Positions 49,441 to 62,561 are shown, numbered from the stretch's first letter. The stretch is 64,000 nucleotides of DNA from Ptychodera flava (GCF_041260155.1 NC_091932.1:7189001-7253000), one strand, 5' to 3'. Notes: generated by a model from the sequence alone, not told the origin. Made by a program: numbers and translations.

Positions 49441-49679
49441 GGGGGGGAGGGGGGACGGCGAGGGAAGGGAAGAGATAGATCTCAAAATTCACTCCGTCTA
49501 GTCGCAATTGTTGTCGGTAAATACAGAGTTTTATATTCAATCATTTGTTTGTGTAATTACACTTGGCATGAATGAGCTTGTTTTTCCTGTGAAATTTAAA
49601 TTGTTACCATCCATGTTTGAAGGCTTAACTTTCTCTGCACATTCAGCAACGGCATGTACGCTTCCGACATTTGTGATGA

Positions 49680-49950
49680 TGAGTTGTCCCTTATTTCAGG
49701 ATGGGCAGGATGGCGCCCCCAGCGACAGAAAATGTTATTGAAAATTTTGAAAATTTCGACTCAAATTTCCTTATTTCTGGGCCAAATGAGACTAGACATG
49801 GTTCCATCATGGTCCTAGAGGCGACAAAATTGAAAAGAAAGCTAACTTTCTGGTGTGCGCCTTTTACCTGCTTCAAGTTGGACGTAAAAGAATCAAAATG
49901 TACCGGTACATCTTACCCATTTTCCGCGTAACGGTCAAAATCGGCAAAAA
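49680..49950 (+). repeat. Interspersed repeat R1, forward copy
   Basis: It shares blocks with 57150-57435 in the opposite orientation: GAAAATTTTGA, TTATTTCTGGGCCAAATGAG, ACTTTCTGGTGTGCGCC, TTACCCATTTTCCGCGTAA and AAAATCGGC. Identity is about 70-75% by eye. The family is unknown and no termini were resolved. Confidence 0.6.
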
Positions 49951-51384
49951 TCGGGCTGGTAAAAGGGGTTTAGGCACCAAGTTTGAAGTGGGCAATTTTA
50001 AGGGGTCGTCCATGCATTTTGACCGGGATGGTGGGATTCTTGAAACCCCAGGGCAATATTCTTTCTCTCGGAGACAGAGAATAAACCGAATGCAGTATTG
50101 TCTTTATTGACTCGAGCATTCGAAAATCTCTATCCGTGTAAATATCAAGTCTACTGTTGCGAATCAAATAAAATGTTTTTATTTCAATATTCAAATCAAT
50201 TTCAGAGAATTGTTTCTGAATCACATGTTCTTGTATCATGGTGTAAATAGATGTTTGCAAGGTACTTTTTGAAATTCTCATTATTTTCAACTTTGACAGT
50301 GTCATAGCAACCTTCCAATTGCGTCATCTTGATTTGAATATTTATACATTCAAATCTTGTAAAATTGTATTGACTGAACTTTATTTTTCCCCCAAGGAAA
50401 TCCAAGTTAGTGCGATGATAATCTTGAATTTAAAAGAGTTATTTAAAGGAGCGAGCCTACAATATCAAGTGTAAATGGAGATGAAAAAATAATAAAACGT
50501 AGTCGTTCTTTCACTGAAAAGTGAAGTGTAGTCTCGAATATCGGTCACGTGATTAGTTTCATGGATCAATCACTGGTGTCTTTGACTCTCCATCTGTCTC
50601 TCACTTTTCGTCTCATTCGAACGTATTTTGTGCGCAAATCAAATTGTCACTGGCAGGCTAATAGGCTTGTTGCCAAGCGGTCTATCGTGTTAACACGGGG
50701 ACCAGGAATTTGAGCAGAGAAATTAGACTCTACCGAACTGCTCGTTTAAATCTCCAATAGGGCAATACCGTAAAGTTACCGTTCGACATTTTGAGAATAT
50801 TGTAAGAATGTGTACTTTTTACCTCGACATTTGATGTTATTTTGTTGTTCAGAAGATGAGAGAGATGACCTAGTTTTTCAGAAGTAATTGAGTGTAGATG
50901 TATAATAGACTATGATTTTCTAGTTTGTGTTGGCACTGTTACCGGACTTTGCGAAAGGGGTTTGTCCTAAACGTATGCCATGTTTTGACGCGAAATCCTT
51001 CAAGTACCCAAAGAATGTTGACATAAACTCGGCACGTTGTGCAACAGCGATCTAAATTAACGTCGGACGTGCGGTCATCCCGCAAATAGTCCCCGTGTCC
51101 GACCAAATATATATCCTGGATTATTTAGTTGATCCAGTATTCTGAGAATCGTTTTGCTCCGGGATAAATATCTGTGATTGCCAAACACAACAATTCTCTG
51201 AGATATTTTCCTGTAAAAGCGCGGAAAACAATCGATCGTCAGAAACATTTGACCAGATCAGATCAGGTCAGAGATGGTGAACTGTTAGTGATGGCGAATG
51301 CAACAGGTTTTTTGAACACTAATAAGTAATCGGGTCATATCACATGTCATTCATTTTTAAGCAAACTTGAAATCATTCTTGATA

Positions 51385-52180
51385 TGGGCCTGTGGATGTT
51401 ACAATAGGCGGCTCCCTCGTGAATTCGGCGCCAGTTGTCAAAAATCTTGGTGTTCTTCTCGATAGTCAATTGACGATGGAGCGGCATGTGACAACCACAT
51501 GCAGGAGTGCATACTTCCATTTACGGAATATAGCTCGCATCTGTAAATTTCTCCCACGTTTGTCACTTGAAAGGCTCATTCATGCTTTCATTTTTTCTAA
51601 GTTGGACTATTGCAATGTATTGTTTCTTGGGCTTCCTTTATGTTTACTACGGAAACTGCAGCTATTGCCTGGCTGCCACAAGCACGATCACATATCTCCT
51701 GTTTTAAGATCACTTCACTGCAATGGCTTCAAATCGATCATAGAATTGAATTCAAAGTCTTATTACTGGTTTTAAGGCACTTCATGGTCTTGCGCCTATC
51801 TATATCATTGACCTTTTAACACCCAAGAGTAATACGCGCCGTCTACGTTCTTCAGATTCGGGCTTGCTTGAGGTTCCGTTTACGAGGTCTTCATTCATAT
51901 ACAAACGGGCCTTCAGCCATGTCGCTCCGCGTTTATGGAACGATTTACCGGGCTGATATTAGAATGTGCAATACCATCGATTGTTTTAAGAAACGTCTAA
52001 AAACGCATCTTTTCCGCAAAGCTTTTAATTAATTGTCTTTTAAGATTTTATACATTTTCCTGTGTCTGCATGTTTTTTAGTGTCAAAGGTTTGTTTATAT
52101 TTTTACATTTGTGAACCGTTTAGAGCATTTTATGGATTTACGGTATAGAAAAATAAAAATTATTATTATTATTATTATAT
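51385..52180 (+). mobile_element. LINE 3' fragment, RT C-terminus and tail
   Basis: It encodes GSLVNSAPVVKNLGVLLDSQ, then LTMERHVTTTCRSAYFHLRN and ...RLIHAFIFSKLDYCNVLFLGLP. This is the region after the RT active site in LINEs of the CR1/L2/Rex type. Frameshifts occur after about 51775. The end contains SFIYKRAFSHVAPRLWNDLP-like codons, TTTAGAGCATTT and a (ATT)n tail at about 52158-52178. It is 5'-truncated and dead. Confidence 0.8.
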
Positions 52181-52245
52181 CAGCATTTTAAGGTTTTGTC
52201 AACCCGTTGCAATTGTTTCACTTTCAGTCAGAATTTGACAACAAA

Positions 52246-52312
52246 ATGGAATCGAAATCGTATCCGCCTTCTTGGCAAGAGAAAATCCAAGTTGTTGAAC
52301 TGTTATGGACAG
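52246..52312 (+). CDS. Candidate first coding exon, unknown small protein
   Basis: ATG in a good context (ACAAAATGG) opens MESKSYPPSWQEKIQVVELL then WT, and ends ACAG|GTACTG in phase 1. An acceptor-like TTTCACTTTCAG lies at 52216-52227, so the exon may begin at 52228 with untranslated bases. It joins in phase with 52597. No family was recognised. The pattern EKIQVVELLW followed by aromatic/basic residues vaguely recalls the helix-turn-helix start of some transposase-derived proteins, but this is weak. Confidence 0.35.
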
Positions 52313-52596
52313 GTACTGTAAACCATCAAATTCTGTTGACAAGAAATTTTCGAGATTTTGAGAGGTTTGATCATTTCTCCACTATTTATTTATGTTTTCC
52401 CTTTTACTGTAAACGTGAGTCGTAATTGACCTTCTTTAAAATTTACGCACACGATGAGGTGCTATGAATTCAAGATTCCCTGCACCGATCTTGTACAAGG
52501 GTGTTTCAATGTAACTACGAGTAAATACAACAAATATATGACTCTGACTGCTATGATTACGTTACTTTCAGCCAATGAAATATTTTCCTCATGCAG

Positions 52597-52892
52597 TCAC
52601 AGCTCATGGCCAATATTTCCATGGTTACACACTGCGTAGTGCAGTACGCCAGTATTTTACCCAATATCGCGACGGTTTTCCAGCAGTACCTCAAAATGGC
52701 TGTGACGACAAGCCTCGTTGCATAAACCTCAACGAACAACTGATTGTATTTCTCAGTCGCAAAGACGTCCCCAATTCGTTACGAATTTCTAATGGCATAT
52801 TACACAACCTTACACACAAATGCGACATTTTCGAGATAACCCGAAGAGCAATCGAGTGGATGACCTCGTCCCAGCGATCGCTATCACTGTGA
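52597..52892 (+). CDS. Candidate terminal exon, unknown small protein
   Basis: The acceptor TTTTCCTCATGCAG precedes a 98-codon open frame in phase with the exon ending at 52312. It reads VTAHGQYFHGYTLRSAVRQY, then FTQYRDGFPAVPQNGCDDKP and on to ...IEWMTSSQRSLSL and a TGA. The joined product would be 120 residues. No domain was recognised. The open frame and matching splice phases are the only support; an alternative acceptor at 52570 would give a stop in frame. Confidence 0.35.
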
Positions 52893-52999
52893 TATTGTGA
52901 TACAGGAATTCTCTAAAATATATTTCACCCTGGCAAACTATGTATTTAGAAATAGTTTGTACAGAAAAAGTGAGATAAAAATTTTGCTTCGAGTTTTTG

Positions 53000-55140
53000 C
53001 CACGACATCACTTTCAAATGAACAATGTTGATTGCCTTTTAATGGTGATGTGATCAAATTTAATGTCCCCCTCGTGAAGCTTTCTTTGTCATTTCTGTTT
53101 ATAATCTGTCTGTACGCATGTCACCTCTCTCCAATAGTTATATGAACTATTTTTTGTGGTAACAAGGACTGCCTATGCAAAATCCGAGTGTCATAAACTG
53201 GCCAGTAATCATATAAGGAATCATATTGATCTAAACAAGCGAATCTGAAATGGTATTACGTATCAATACCGACAAAATGCTTAGTCATTTCCTCCGAATT
53301 GAGTGTATAGTGTTTCACCAAATGCTCCTTGCAGGATTTCATCCTGTTATTGTCCCTAACTGTTCAACTGTTCTCCAAATATGTTTCGGTGTTAGGTACA
53401 TTAGCAAAATGAGAAATAACGCACACTACAGGTCATCTTTGCGATCATTGTGATTAAGATGAAACAAAATGCGATGTAAAGCGAGAAATTCATCTTCATC
53501 ATTGGTGATGACCCAACAGATATTTCTGTCGCCGAGAATTGTGTTTTACATTGCAATGTAATCAACGACAGATCACCTTGCCATGTATTATTCAATTACT
53601 TGAATGTCTTACATCTCTTTATTCTGTTTGCATAATAAAAATTAAAATAAACATCAATTTATCCATTCTTTTCCTTTAGATCAAGAAATCAGTCAAGGCG
53701 TTTACCAGCACTGATGAAAATATGCCTCTGAAAGGATTGGACTCAAGTTTAAATCCATTGTCCTGCACTTAGTCTAAAAGATCAACATTTTTCACGAAGT
53801 ACGTGGAGTTTGTCAGTACTCTAGTTCCTTCTGACCCGCAGCTTTTTTCTTCTTCATTTGAATACTGGTCTGCAAAGAGGCAACGTGAAGATGGTGTAAT
53901 TTTGAACATTATCTAAAGTAAGTAGTATTTCTGTTCGAATAAACGTAACTGCAATATGCGACACACTCTGCCCCCGTCGCTAAAGGACCCTCCAAAAGTG
54001 GCATTATAAATAGTGACCAATATGTTGAAACATCGTGGAAATTTGACATTGCATGTATTTGACTTTACAAACTGAGTGACTTATGTAAAAAGAACAAATG
54101 TTTAATTTCAATCACACAACTGTGTTTACTTTGGGTCTTCGATGGTTACGAAGAAAGTCTGGCAGAATTTTTGAGACGAGGCGTTACAGGCCATTAGTAC
54201 TGAAATAAATTTGAATTGAATTGAAATAATCGATCCCCTGCATCAATTCCATGTTTCATTGTTGCTATACTACATTCGTACATTCGTTTACAGAGATCCT
54301 ATCATTTCTTGACTGAGAAAATACCACCTTCAAAAGAATAAAAAATACATTTGGGATCGAAAATGTTGATTTCGGCTATTTTGCACTAAAAGTGAGAACA
54401 CCGAGTAGACTCGATGCTGTGTAGATTGTACATCTATCGCTTCCTGTCAAATAAACCAATAGGAATGACAACAAGATTTTGCTGAAAAAAGTTACAGGCC
54501 ACAAGTATATAAATTGAACACTAAAATGTAGGGAGCATGGCTAGAAGAGGGCAAGTGTAACTCCGGCATTTGAGAATGAAAGGTCACTGCGAGTGACCGT
54601 AATTGCTTTTCATAATGAGAATGTTAACGATCATTTTGTATTCCTATGTGTAAAAGTAAACACGACATGGATGAATTTTTGTATTTAAAATTGAACGAGG
54701 AATCAATGAAGTCTATAACCTCATATGTGTAAATTAAATACTAGCGATCCAAGTATAAAATATTTTATTTCCTTTGCACGTTTCTCTAAGGTCTATGTAC
54801 ATGTAGGAATGCACTCAGCGTTGTGTGTGACTGATACTCGAAGTCCGTCACGGTAATAATGTCAACAGTATTTTTCTTTCAAATTGAGCATTCCTGTACT
54901 CCATGCGTAGATAATTTTTCAAGGACTTCAAATTAAGAAACTGAGAATTCAAATTCAGTATCATTGCTTTCCTTCCGTTCATATTAGTAAAGGTTTATCA
55001 AAGAGGTGGCACTTTCTGTCAACTACTGAAACTCAAAAGATCCAGAGAATAGCAGTTATGTCTCAATAGAAGGGACAACAAAAAGAAATTTACTTTCCAC
55101 ATCCCTTTCAACGCACACGAACGTCTACGTTCACATTTAC
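53000..55140. other. Unassigned; parts resemble 47.8-49.3 kb
   Basis: There is no coding feature. Scattered blocks resemble the 47.8-49.3 kb region, such as CCAAT(A/G)GGAATGACAACAAGATT near 54459 and 49177. This suggests an old local duplication. Confidence 0.45.
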
Positions 55141-55149
55141 CGGTTGTTA

Positions 55150-56894
55150 CTTCATTTGATTGCCAAAGTGTAAATCATTCATTGTCACTTTTCTCTCCAG
55201 TTACAATCGAGTTGGTGTCAAAGCTCATTAACACCATGCCAACAAAGACTTCTATGATGGATCCAATTCCTGCCACATTCTTAAAGCAGTGTTGTGACCA
55301 GGTGGCACCAGCTGTTTGTCAAATTGTAAACAAGTCTTTACTCTCTGGTGAATTTCCAGGTTCCTGTAAACATGCTATTGTTCGTCCATTACTCAAAAAG
55401 GCAAATCTGGACCCAAATATTCTCAGTAATTATCGCCCTGTGTCAAATTTAACCTTTCTGTCAAAACTAATTGAGCGCGTCGTTTCCACTCAATTGAACG
55501 CATACCTACATAACAACAATTTGTTCGCCAAGTGTCAGTCTGCCTATAGGGCGGGTTACAGCACAGAAACTGCCCTCATTAGAGTGCAGAATGACATACT
55601 ACGCTCTTTAGATAACGTAAAGATGTAATTTTGATTTTACTCGACCTTTCTCTGCTTTCGATACGATTGACCATGCCATTCTGTTACACAGGCTGCGTCA
55701 TCGGTTTGGCATCACAGGTGTTGTTTTTGACTGGTTCAATTCTTACATTACGGGGCGTACACAGTCTGTTTGCGTCAAGTCAATCCTGTCGGAAGAACAG
55801 TCGTTGTTTTGTGGTGTTCCTCAGGGTTCTGTCCTTGGACCAATTCTCTTTAGTCTCTATGTGGCACCCCTGGAGGACATTATTAACAAATATGATTTAG
55901 ATTACATGATGTATGCTGACGACACCCAATCCTATATTACATGCGATGGTAACCAGGTTCCCATTGCCACGATCGAGTTGTGTTTAGACGAGATTCGGGG
56001 ATGGATGAGGGCCAATATGCTTGCACTCAATGACGGTAAGACAGAGGTTGTACATTTTTCCTCGAAATTTGGGATTGTGGGAACTGTCCCTCGTTGTAAT
56101 TTTCGGATTGGTGATGTCAGTGTATATCCATCTGAATCAGTTCGCAATCTAGGTGTTACAATGGACTCTGCCTGCACCATGTCAGACCATGTTACAAATA
56201 TTTGTAGATCAGCATCACATGCGATTTGGAGGTTAGGAAAGATTCGTGATCTTCTCGACCAACGTACCACGGAGAAACTTGTTCATGCCTTCATTACATC
56301 ACGTTTGGATTACTGCAACAGTCTTCTTTTTGGTCTTCCGAATTTTGAAATACGTAAACTCCAGGCTATTCAAAATTCAGCCGCCCCGACTTGTTAGCAG
56401 AAAGAAGAAAAGGGACCACATAACACCAGTACTATACAAATTTACATTGGCTTCCAGTCCAGAAACGACTTGATTTTAAATTCTTTGTTTCACTTACAAA
56501 ATTCTAACAGGCCAAGCCCCCGACTATCTAGCAGAAATGCTTACAGTACGTCATACTGGTCGTACACTTAGGTCCCAGTCTAGTGGTGCGATCATTTTGC
56601 ATCAGCCTGTTTGCAACACGGCTTTCTATGGCAATAGAGCCTTTTCTGTATGTGCTCCCCATTTGTGGAATGCTTTACCATTTGAGATAAGGCTTGCTAA
56701 TTCTTATAACAATGTTAGAAGTCAGTTAAAAACTTATCTTTTTAGATCATTTTATTCCTAGACACTTTTTAAAATTTTACCTCTTGCATTTTATTGGTGT
56801 TTTCTCGTAATTTTTATTTATAATTTACCTCTTTTTAGTGTTGTGTAAAGCGCATTGAGATTTTTAAAATGTAATGCGCTCTATAAGAAATAAA

Positions 56895-56927
<33 letters not shown>

Positions 56928-56930
56928 TTA
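55150..56930 (+). mobile_element. LINE (CR1/L2-like), 3' 1.8 kb
   Basis: The RT motifs in order are MDPIPATFLKQC, RPLLKKANLDPNILSNYRPV, SAYRAGYSTETALI, LLDLS...AFDTIDHAILLHRL, GVPQGSVLGPILFSLYVAPL and YADD (55912-55923). NLGVTMDS and the C-terminal WNALPFEIR...LKTYLF follow. About four frame disruptions are present: one near 55620-55660, one near 56385 and others up to 56520. The 3' end has AAGCGCATTGAGA...AATGCGCTCTATAAG followed by an (ATT)n tail at 56895-56928. The copy is 5'-truncated and inactive but only moderately decayed. Confidence 0.9.
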
Positions 56931-57149
56931 CGACTCGATGAGAGCGAGTGTTGTTGATAATCTCCAGGGTGTTTACAGTGGTGTTATCAATCTCAATGAT
57001 GTTCCCACTCATAGATATTTGTCTTTCCACTCATTGAATGGCGTTCAATTGTACAGCAGACATTTGCTTGATGAATCCTAAATAACACACCAGTCAATAT
57101 ATATGGACCTTCCCTTAAAATTAGCCACTTCATACTTCTGCCAAAAATC

Positions 57150-57435
57150 TCTTTCACCATTCTGATTTTGGCCGATTTTTACCATTACGCGAAAATTGGG
57201 TAACATGTAGATTTTGCCCTTTTGTGTCCGACTCAGATCGGGTAAAACGGCACACACGCTGAAGTCAGCTTTATTTTCATTATCGTTACCCTTCGGATCA
57301 TCTTCAAACCATATCCAGTCTCATTTGGCCCAGAAATAAACGAAATATGGTCAAAATTTTCAAATTTTACTCTACAACGTTCGGTCGTTGGTGGCGCAAG
57401 CATCTCACAATAACGAATGTTTTTTCTCGAAATGG
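57150..57435 (-). repeat. Interspersed repeat R1, reverse copy
   Basis: It is the reverse complement of the block at 49680-49950. Shared stretches include TTTATTTCTGGGCCAAATGA, TACCCAATTTTCGCGTAA and AAAATCGGC. The two copies form a widely spaced inverted pair. Confidence 0.6.
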
Positions 57436-59640
57436 CGAGGAACCCGAAACACACATTTATACACGTGTTTTTTCAACTGTTAAGATGCATCTGTGTCCGT
57501 GCTTACTTCAGCGATCCAAATAAAATATGTTTTTATTTACTAATTATGGAATAAATAGCTTTGCGTTCAAGCATGATGTAACTGTGAAAATTGATACCCT
57601 TCTGAAAGCCTCGTTCCAACTTCGGCATTGTCAGCATGACCATCCAATTGATATTTTTGTCAAAATTTTGATCAAAATTGCGGAGAAAACCACTCAATAT
57701 ACGGTAGCTAGGTAATTTATTGTTTACATGTCTAATTTCCAAGCGACTAGGCGTTAATTAAAGCCCCCATAGCTTCAAATGTGTAATTAACCAATATCAA
57801 AATATCCTGAATTTTCCAAAGAGTTTGCTTTGAATTAGACCCATGAAAGACTGTAAAAGTGCACAACACTGTTATAAGTGTCGAAAGTGGCATGTAAATT
57901 GAAACGTTTTAACATCATTTTAGATTTCCCGCACTTTTGAAAAACTAATAATGTGACAGAAAATAAAGAATTAAAGCAACAAAATGTTGGCCATGGTGTG
58001 TTGTTCATTCAAGTAAATGGCATCATGCTTGTCTCTGTCTGGTATGATGGTGATGTGAATGTGCAGGAAATACTTTGTCTTTGTACTTTTCCGTGAGGGC
58101 GCTATTTTATGAGTGTGGCACCCGTTTAGGCATGGCCAAATCAGTGAGCAGAGATACTTCTCTATACGACCTTGAGTGAGAACATTTACAGCTACTGGGG
58201 CTTTAACTTTAGTCATTTAATGTCATTTTATCAAATTAGCATGTTAAAAGGTTTTAGAAGTCTGTATTTAGCAGATTTCCAGATCAATACTGCAGATGAT
58301 AGACTGATGATTTCTGTACATTCTTCAGAAGTGTGCCTAAAACATACAAACAGCAGGCATGCCCTGACTAGATGGCTACATTGAACTGAACGTATTGTGT
58401 GTCAATGATTCATATTTATAATAAACAATCCCAACCAAAACCTGGAAGCATACATCTGCCACTCATGTCACAAAAGATGACAGCATAATTTATAAAATTG
58501 CACACACAGATACCTAACAATAAATCAAGTACACAATACATTACACTTTAGGCTGAACCATTCGGTTGTTTAATACTGCCACAGACACATGACAATAGAG
58601 TACATAATACACTACAGGTGAGGTTAAACCATAAAGTACCTAGATTTCATCATTTGCTTCAACATAAGAAAAATCTTCCAGGCGTACAGACTTCCAGAAG
58701 GTAGTCCGTGCAAATTTCTGTGACAACATACAGCTTAAATACATTGAAGTAAACTGTCATCTTGTTGACTCTTTATGGATAGAATAAATGGTTTTCTGAA
58801 AATATGGATAGAAGGCAACAAAAGTATTTTTAAACCAATGATTTACTGTGACACAGTCTCTTCAAAATGTAAAAAACAAAATGTTCATATCTATCTTGAA
58901 ACAATGGGTTTTCAAGTTAGCCTCACTGATTTACTCCCATGTTCAATTTTAAGCTACTGCTGTGGTGACATCATAAACTAAAGTTGATGAAAATCTCTCT
59001 CATTTCGAACTGATGGCAGAATAAAAAGGTAAACAATTGACAAGCTGTACCAACCTGGTATTCAATGCAGTCAAAGTAAGTAAACAGCAACACAAGGAAT
59101 ATCATACAATTTTTACCCTTTGAGTGCTATATTTTTTCCCCACCAAAATTTCAGTGCAAAATTTTACCAATTTTTATGAACTTTCCTGTAATTTTTATGA
59201 TAATTTTGGACCAAATGAACACAACATTTCATTGATCACAATTTTTTATCAAAATTTTGGCAAAAATCTGAAAAAATTGACTGAGGCGCTCAAAAGGTTA
59301 AAGCAAAAATCAAGAAGGCTGTCATTTTCACTTTAACACTTGTACTGGTATACTAGTAGTATTTCATTGCCAATACAGGAAGAACTTTTCAACTGTAAAG
59401 CAGGGCCTATCAAGGAACCCCCCTCAAAGTCTGTGGACCAGTAAAAATGGACAGATAAAATGACAGTAACTAAACAAGAACCCGAGAAATCTGCCAAGTA
59501 AATGTATATGCAATGTATATGCGATGTATCTATATGACAATAATTTACAAAGTCTTTGCTGTAATTGCAGTCCAAGCGAATCTGACAAAAGTAAAAAAAG
59601 CAAATATAAAATGTGTAGGAGAAATGAGTTATTTTCGTGT
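57436..59640. other. Unassigned AT-rich sequence
   Basis: No supported coding region or named repeat was found. Confidence 0.5.
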
Positions 59641-59728
59641 GGACCAGTGGATTTTACCTTGGGACCAGTGGATTTTACCTTGGATTTTACCTTGGGACCA
59701 GTGGATTTTACCTTGGGACCAGTGAAAA
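59640..59728 (+). repeat. 21-bp minisatellite
   Basis: GGACCAGTGGATTTTACCTT occurs four times with one internal partial unit (GGATTTTACCTTG). The frames through it encode WILPWDQ-type repeats and are not taken as genes. Confidence 0.9.
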
Positions 59729-61095
59729 AATACAGGTCACTGATCCTGGGAAAAGTGGGTAAAATGGAAATTTTCAGGCCCTGTAAAGTTGAATTTCATA
59801 TCAATTAACAGCAAATATTAATCATTCAAAAATCATAGGTCAAAAGGTGTATTACACATTTATTGTAGAGTATAAACAAAATACATTAAGGCAAGACTAT
59901 GAGTGAAATGCTGGTACACATAACACTGTCAAAGTTGTAAAATAAAGATAAATATTAGGTTTGGCAAGCGGGCAGTGACTACTCATAATACAAGAAAGTG
60001 ATGGCAAGAACAGTGTCTACTTGTTTGGTTTGAAATAACTCTGATAAAATACACAGTGATGGACACTTGTTGATTTGAAATAATTGCTGGCATAATTGAC
60101 AAACACAAAAAAGGAAACTTGTTAGCAGTGCTTTTCAAATCTTCCATCACCATCATGATTGTCCTAGTACTTAAAATTTGTGATAAAAAACTGTTATGAG
60201 ATACATTCATTCCCTGTCTATTGACATATTTTGAAATTATACAAGTGATAAAAAACATGAATACTAAGGGATGGTCAAGTTTCTGAGAAGATGACAACAG
60301 GCTATAAGTAATTATAAACTAAACAATGCAATATTACAGTTTTTGCTGTTGCAAATATTCTCTATCACAGAAAGGTCATGTTGTATGAAATGGTGCATCT
60401 AATTCTGAACTAAATACTCCAACATGCCGGAATGACATTGTCACTGCTGTTGACTTTTTGTCCGCAAATATTTTATTAAGTAAATATTGTTCGAATGAAT
60501 ATTTGATTGATTCAATATTGAAATTTGATATATCTGTAATTTCATGAAAATCTTGTACAGAAATCACCAGTCAAAAATTATTTACATACTTTATTGCACA
60601 TTAACATTCAGGAAGTGTGTGTAGTACTTGGCAAAAATTATTGAAAACTCTCATTACTGACACTTTTTATCCATGGTTGGCAAACAGACTGATGTGAAGT
60701 CCATCTTTTAATTTCAGATACTGGTGCCCTTCAGTCTAGGAATAGGACTCTCCTTTCCAGCTGTGACGGCAATCCAACATCTCATCAATTCAGTCCTGGA
60801 AAAATGAACATGAAGTATTGTATTGTTATCTGCAAAGTCAGAGATCATTATCCCTAGAATTTGATGAAATTCACAAGAACTAGCCAAATATTTTGGTCTG
60901 ATGCAGCTGTGGAGACTCAAAGCATACTTCAAGACATTCCAATTCATCCTTGCATCAAGTGTGTTTGTTTGATTCTGTTACTAGGCGATGCACATAAAGA
61001 TAAGTTTTCAAGACTAGACATTTGAACAGTTTGTACCTGTATCAATTGAGGCCCAGAAATTTGAGCAATGCAAACAGAATTGTGTTGTAGTGACA
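59729..61095. other. Unassigned AT-rich sequence
   Basis: Nothing recognisable was found; only short frames occur on either strand. Confidence 0.5.
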
Positions 61096-62561
61096 ACAAG
61101 TCATCGTTGATGACACAGCCCCACTTGTTAATGGGTATTTTGATTACAGGTCCTCAGAGAGGATAGAGTCCTCTTCATTAGGTCTGTGATAAAAAATACT
61201 TTGAATGAATTCGCTTGATACATGTCTGAGTTATGGTTCAGGACATGAAAAAAATCGTAACAAAATGGTCGCACAGTGGCCATATTGGATCGCATCACAA
61301 AACAAATTGATGTGCATAGCTATGACATTGGTCGATGTCCTTGTACCAACTTTGAATAAAATTGGTCGAAACATGCGGATATGCCTGAGAAATGGCTCTG
61401 TACATGAAAAAATCGTAATAAAATGGCCGCCTGGCGGCCATATTGGATCGTATCACAAAACAGATTGACGTGCATATGTATGACATAGGTCAATGTCCTT
61501 GTACCAACTTTGAATAAAATCAGTTGAGATATGCCTGAGTTATGGCTCTGTACATGAAAAAATCGTAATAAAATGGCCGCACAACGGCCATTTGGATTGT
61601 ATCACAAAACAAATTGCCGTGCACAGCTATGACATTTGTCAATAAGCTTGTACCAACTTTGAATAAAATCGGTTGAAACGTGCCTGAGTAATGGCTCTGT
61701 ACATGAAAAAATCTTAATAAAATGGCCGCCTGGCGGCCATATTGGATCGTATCACAAAACAAATTGACGTGCATATCTATGACATTGGTCAATGTCCTTG
61801 TGCCAACTCTAAATAAAATCGGTCGAAACATGCCTGAGTAATGGCTCTGTACATGAAAAAATCGTAATAAAATGGCCGCCTGGCGGCCATATTGGATCGT
61901 ATCACAAAACAAATTGATGTGCATATCTATGACATTGGTCAATGTCCTTGTACCAACTCTGAATAAAATCGGTTGAAACATGCCTGAGTTATGGCTCTGT
62001 ACATGAAAAAATCGTAATAAAATGGCCGCCTGGCGGCCATATTGGATCGTATCACAAAACAAATTGACGTGCATATCTATGACATTGGTCAATGTCCTTG
62101 TACCAACTCTGAATAAAATCGGTTGAAACATGCCTGAGTTATGGCTCTGTACATGAAAAAATCGTAATAAAATGGCCGCCTGGCGGCCATATTGGATCGT
62201 ATCACAAAACAAATTGACGTGCATATCTATGACATTGGTCAATGTCCTTGTACCAACTTTGAATAAAATCGGTTGGAACATGCCTGAGTTATGGCTCTGT
62301 ACATGACAAAATCGTAATAAAATGGCCGCCTGGCGGCCATATTGGATCGTATCACAAAACAAATTGACGTGCATCTGTATGACATATGAAGTAATCCTTG
62401 TACCAAGTTTGAATGAAATCGCTCCAGGCATCTCAGAGATATCTGCGTGAACGGACGGACGGACGCACGCACGCACGCACGCACGCACGCACGGACACAC
62501 GCACGCACGCACGGACATGACCAAACCTATAAGTCCCCCCGGACGGTGTCCGTGGGGACTA
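61096..62561 (-). mobile_element. Helitron2/Helentron-like element, copy C
   Basis: In reverse orientation the 5' head (TAGTCCCCACGG at 62561) is followed by a mutated (GTCC)n/(GTGC)n tract at about 62453-62520. An array of 7-8 very regular 150-bp units follows, then a short ~110-base tail with GTGGGG and the hairpin GTCATCAACGATGAC ending at 61096. The ~560-base single-copy tail of copies A and B is absent. The flanks fit a T|T insertion. The units are the most uniform of the three arrays, giving an uninterrupted 334-codon frame. Confidence 0.85.
62453..62520. repeat. (ACGC)n/(ACGG)n microsatellite in copy C
   Basis: Tetranucleotide runs correspond to the (GTCC)n tract of the family head, here shifted towards GTGC/GTGT. 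Confidence 0.9.

Noticed and set aside
59513-59808. Frames with repeated tryptophan-rich motifs
   Set aside because: Generated by the 21-bp minisatellite at 59640-59728.
61520-62524. 334-codon frame as a genuine repeat protein
   Set aside because: It lies wholly inside a 150-bp tandem array and the microsatellite head of copy C. A period divisible by three keeps frames open without selection. Kept only as a finding to test.
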